NCBI GenBank assembly: GCA_016649585.1
Contig: JAENXH010000058.1
Location: forward strand, 1-7,621
DNA from: Methanosarcinales archaeon
Lineage (GTDB): Archaea; Halobacteriota; Syntropharchaeia; Alkanophagales; Methanospirareceae
DNA: 7,621 nucleotides
Direction of reading: 5' to 3'
Made by a program: the position numbers and the translations under genes. The notes below the pieces were generated by a model. The model did no database searches. It worked only from the letters and a program-made list of their open reading frames with translations, and had not been told where the DNA came from. How positions within the stretch are numbered: position 1 is the first letter of the stretch; each line of letters begins with the position of its first letter. This document shows, one piece after another, positions 5,338-7,621 of the stretch.

Positions 5338-6000
5338 ATGGAGAAAGAACTTGAGGAAAAAAATGTGGATGGTGTAACCCTGCCGCTGCTCGGAGATCCT
5401 GCACCGGATTTTGAAGCGGACACCACCTTTGGTAAACTGCGGTTGGCGGATTTCAGAGGGAGCTGGTTGGTTCTTTTCTCGCATCCAGCCGATTTTACAC
5501 CGGTCTGTACAACAGAGTTCATTGCTTTTGCCGAGATCTACGATGAACTGAAGAAGCGGAATACGGAGCTTTTGGGCTTAAGCGTCGATAGTGTCTCGTC
5601 GCATATCGCGTGGGTAAGAAACATCGAGGAGAAAGTGGGAGTGAAGATTCCATTTCCAGTCATAGCCGATTTGTCGAAGGAAGTAGCTACGAAGTATGGG
5701 ATGCTTCATCCCAGGCAGAGCAAAACAGCAACGGTACGGTGCGTTTTTATAATCGATCCGGACGGAATTTTGAGGGCGATGCTTTACTATCCGCTAACGA
5801 ACGGGAGAAACATGGACGAGATACTGAGGATGATTGATGCATTTCAGACTTCCGACGAGCATAAGGTTGCAACACCTGCCAACTGGCGACCAGGAGATGA
5901 AGTTGTTGTTCCGCCACCAAGCACGCAGGAGATGGCAGAAGAGAGAACGAAGGAAGGCTATGAGTGCGTAGATTGGTATCTGTGCAAAAAGAAACTTTAA
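5338..6000 (+). CDS. Peroxiredoxin, Prx6 type, archaeal (thiol peroxidase)
   Basis: Peroxiredoxins reduce hydrogen peroxide and organic hydroperoxides with a reactive cysteine in the cytoplasm. The 220-residue product has the peroxidatic motif HPADFTPVCTTEF with Cys57, the TxxC Thr at 54 and a conserved Arg in the ATVRCVFIIDPDG block (Arg134), which together form the active site. The C-terminal region with ANWRPGD and the ending YECVDWYLC places it in the archaeal Prx6-like group. Cys210 and Cys216 have the same six-residue offset as the C-terminal cysteine pair of the Aeropyrum pernix enzyme, so a resolving-cysteine mechanism is likely. The start is the ATG at 5338, preceded by GGGGG eight bases earlier; an upstream in-frame ATG at 5299 lacks such a site and overlaps the probable transcription start. 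The gene has its own promoter and operator-like dyad. sufC follows 62 bases later on the same strand. Confidence 0.96.
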   Translation: MEKELEEKNVDGVTLPLLGDPAPDFEADTTFGKLRLADFRGSWLVLFSHPADFTPVCTTEFIAFAEIYDELKKRNTELLGLSVDSVSSHIAWVRNIEEKVGVKIPFPVIADLSKEVATKYGMLHPRQSKTATVRCVFIIDPDGILRAMLYYPLTNGRNMDEILRMIDAFQTSDEHKVATPANWRPGDEVVVPPPSTQEMAEERTKEGYECVDWYLCKKKL

Positions 6001-6002
6001 AT

Positions 6003-6015
6003 CTTTTTTTCTTTT
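6003..6015 (+). terminator. T-tract after the peroxiredoxin gene
   Basis: CTTTTTTTCTTTT begins two bases after the stop codon. Archaeal RNA polymerase ends transcripts at such T-tracts without needing a hairpin. Leakage into sufC is possible. Confidence 0.6.
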
Positions 6016-6020
6016 AAAAG
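6011..6020 (+). promoter_or_regulatory. Possible TATA box of sufCB
   Basis: CTTTTAAAAG is a ten-base palindrome that overlaps the T-tract and resembles a weak TATA box. It would place transcription start near 6040-6045, about 20 bases before the sufC ATG. If it is not used, sufCB depends on read-through from the peroxiredoxin promoter. Confidence 0.35.
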
Positions 6021-6033
6021 GTGAAAAAAGTGA

Positions 6034-6050
6034 AGGCGCTGACAGCACCT
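6034..6050. promoter_or_regulatory. 17-bp near-perfect dyad before sufC
   Basis: AGGCGCTGACAGCACCT reads almost the same on both strands around a central A: eight-base arms with a single mismatch (C at 6037 against A at 6047). It lies over the expected sufC transcription start and ends three bases before GGAGG, so it could be a repressor site in DNA or a leader hairpin in RNA. Confidence 0.4.
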
Positions 6051-6053
6051 GTT

Positions 6054-6059
6054 GGAGGT
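6054..6059 (+). promoter_or_regulatory. Ribosome binding site that sets the sufC start
   Basis: GGAGGT lies three bases before the ATG at 6063. The longer frame beginning with GTG at 6021 has no such site, and its extra 14 residues do not belong to the SufC family. Confidence 0.85.
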
Positions 6060-6062
6060 ACG

Positions 6063-6839
6063 ATGCTGGAAATAAAGGATTTGTCGGTAGAAGTGGAGGG
6101 GAAGGAAATCATAAGGGATTTTAACCTCTGTATTGAACGTGGCGAGGTCCACGTATTATTTGGACCTAATGGCTGTGGTAAGACTACGCTTCTGATGACG
6201 ATACTTGGTATACCGGCTTATAAGGTAAAAAAAGGGAATATAAGGTTTAACGGTGTGGATATAACCAATTTTCCAACCAACGAACGTGTGAAGCTTGGAA
6301 TGGGCATGTCCTTCCAGCACCCACCTGAGATAAGGGGTGTAAAGCTCGGCGACATGGTTAATATCGCGTTGGGAAGAAAGGAGGAGAAAATAGACGAGAG
6401 CGTGATAGAGCTTGCAAAACGGCTTAATATATCCGTTGATTTCTTGAACCGGGATGTCAACCTCGGCTTTTCCGGTGGGGAAGTCAAAAAGTCGGAGATA
6501 CTGCAACTCCTTGCGCAAGCTCCGGGCTTCATCATGTTCGACGAGCCCGATTCCGGTGTGGATGTCGAAAATATAGAACTCATAGGCGATCTAATGAATG
6601 AGCTTATGGGTAGAGATGAGATACTAAGTAAAAGAGAGCGGTCAGGGCTTATAATTACGCATAGCGGGTTTATAATGAATTACATAAACCCTGATCGTGC
6701 ACATGTGATGCTTAACGGACGGATAGCTTGCTCAGGGATACCTGAAGAAGTGGCGAGGCACATAATGAAAGAAGGGTTTGAGAAATGTATCGCATCGTGT
6801 GGGGTGAAGGGAGTGCTGAATGAACAAGGAGATAATTGA
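6063..6839 (+). CDS. sufC: Fe-S cluster assembly ATPase SufC
   Basis: SufC is the ABC-type ATPase that drives the SufB-containing scaffold on which Fe-S clusters are built in the cytoplasm. The 258-residue product begins with the family-typical MLEIKDLSVEVEGKEI. It carries the Walker A motif GPNGCGKTT (residues 34-42), the Q-loop glutamine at 85 (SFQHPPEI), the ABC signature FSGGE (136-140, in the SufC form FSGGEVKKSEILQ), Walker B FIMFDEPDSGVD with catalytic Glu161, and the H-loop His200 in LIITHSG. The EPDSGVD and SGGE-x-K-x-E blocks separate SufC from transport ATPases. Its C-terminus ends in CIASCGVKGVLNEQGDN (starting at Cys242), a short tail with two cysteines. The coding region overlaps sufB by 20 bases, which suggests translational coupling. 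The peroxiredoxin gene lies just upstream on the same strand. Confidence 0.97.
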   Translation: MLEIKDLSVEVEGKEIIRDFNLCIERGEVHVLFGPNGCGKTTLLMTILGIPAYKVKKGNIRFNGVDITNFPTNERVKLGMGMSFQHPPEIRGVKLGDMVNIALGRKEEKIDESVIELAKRLNISVDFLNRDVNLGFSGGEVKKSEILQLLAQAPGFIMFDEPDSGVDVENIELIGDLMNELMGRDEILSKRERSGLIITHSGFIMNYINPDRAHVMLNGRIACSGIPEEVARHIMKEGFEKCIASCGVKGVLNEQGDN

Positions 6840-7621
6840 GCGTGCGCAGCGTGCGAAGGCTAAAAAAGCATTGTTAGGCGAAGACGTGGACATTGAATAT
6901 TATACTACTGAGACGAACGAACACGATGTCCTCGCCTCACTGGACGATATATCCGAAGATTATGGACAAGATCTGCTCGACGCCGGTATTGAGCCATCAG
7001 AAAAGGATAGATCCGGCTCTTTTTTACAGCGAGATCGTTCTGTGATCTTTTCAAGAGCTAAATACCCTGGTTTGGAGCTTATGGGCACGACGGATGCGAT
7101 AAAAAAGTATGATTGGCTAAAAGAGTATCTGTGGAAGGCGATTCCAGTGGATATGGATAAATACACCGCGGAAGTCGAGTTAGACCAGACACATGGGTAT
7201 TTTATCAGGTCTGAAGCGGGATCAAAGGTAACAATGCCGGTGCAGTCCTGTCTATTCATCACGTCAGATAAAATCAGGCAGAATGTACACAATATCGTCA
7301 TTGCGGAAGAGAACTCGGAACTCCATCTTATCACCGGCTGTTCCGTCTCGCACACGGTCAATTCGGCACTCCATCTTGGCGTCTCGGAGTTCTACGTAAA
7401 GAAGGGTGCGAAGATCACCTTTACTATGGTACACAACTGGGGCGGTGGTGTTGAGGTCAGACCGAGAAGTGCAGTGGTGATCGAGGACGATGGCGTCTAT
7501 ATCAGCAATTACATCTTAGTGACGCCAGTGAAATCGCTTCAGATGTTCCCAACCACTTATTGCGTGGGAAGGAACGCACGGGCAACCTCTCAGTCAATCG
7601 TCTATGCTACGAATGATGCGA
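6820..7621 (+). CDS. sufB: Fe-S cluster assembly scaffold SufB/SufD family, N-terminal part
   Basis: SufB is the scaffold subunit that binds the nascent Fe-S cluster and partners with SufC. I translated from the ATG at 6820, which follows AAGGGAG by six bases inside the end of sufC, and obtained 267 residues open to the window edge. The start MNKEIIERAQRAKAKKALLG is the form seen in archaeal SufB. The beta-helix core follows with SEAGSKVTMPVQSCLFI, NVHNIVIAEENSELHLITGC and FTMVHNWGGGVEVRPRSAV (given here in parts, about residues 130-225). The key C-terminal residues of the scaffold site lie outside the window. Archaea commonly carry only a SufC plus one or two SufB/D proteins and no SufS, SufE or SufA nearby; whether a sufD follows cannot be seen. 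Confidence 0.95.
   Translation, partial: MNKEIIERAQRAKAKKALLGEDVDIEYYTTETNEHDVLASLDDISEDYGQDLLDAGIEPSEKDRSGSFLQRDRSVIFSRAKYPGLELMGTTDAIKKYDWLKEYLWKAIPVDMDKYTAEVELDQTHGYFIRSEAGSKVTMPVQSCLFITSDKIRQNVHNIVIAEENSELHLITGCSVSHTVNSALHLGVSEFYVKKGAKITFTMVHNWGGGVEVRPRSAVVIEDDGVYISNYILVTPVKSLQMFPTTYCVGRNARATSQSIVYATNDA

Noticed and set aside
6021..6062. GTG at 6021 as the sufC start
   Set aside because: No ribosome binding site precedes it and the extra residues do not fit the family, while the ATG at 6063 has GGAGGT and the usual SufC beginning.
6960..7361. 133-codon minus-strand open frame opposite sufB
   Set aside because: It lies wholly within the well-supported sufB coding region, has no recognisable motifs or start signals, and is a shadow frame.

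Overview
The window reads as a stretch of an archaeal chromosome, most likely from a euryarchaeon of the methanogen/ANME type. The support is an archaeal-type ribosomal protein L6, an A-type ATP synthase subunit D, a DUF166 protein (a family I know mainly from methanogens), archaeal-style SufC-SufB, a Prx6-type peroxiredoxin with an archaeal C-terminus, and promoters that look like BRE/TATA elements. Many starts are preceded by strong GGAGG-type ribosome binding sites. The lineage below Euryarchaeota is inference.

Layout. Positions 1-727 (minus) hold the N-terminal part of a HisD-family protein that runs off the left edge. It diverges across an AT-rich promoter region from rpl6 (842-1438, plus), followed by atpD (1557-2198, plus). 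Both genes sit outside their usual operons. A convergent junction with nested inverted repeats (2198-2259) separates atpD from a minus-strand cluster reading cupin (4163-3813), Fur/PerR-type regulator (3806-3361) and hypD (3336-2261). Both the regulator and hypD need one extra base, each near a homopolymer run, to restore a full-length family protein. The two breaks lie less than 300 bases apart. Further right is a minus-strand DUF166 gene (5025-4267) rich in cysteines, then a gene-free stretch of about 300 bases containing the promoter of a peroxiredoxin (5338-6000, plus). The window ends with sufC (6063-6839) and the first part of sufB (6820 onward), which overlap by 20 bases.

Functional theme. 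The right two thirds look like a redox and iron-sulfur neighbourhood: a peroxide-sensor-type regulator, a thiol peroxidase, the SufBC Fe-S scaffold, an Fe-S-dependent hydrogenase maturation protein (HypD), and a DUF166 protein with a CxxC-x3-CxxC cluster motif. A 13-bp perfect dyad sits where transcription of the peroxiredoxin gene should start and is a natural candidate operator for the regulator. Which gene controls which is inference. No CRISPR array, insertion sequence, tRNA or rRNA was seen.
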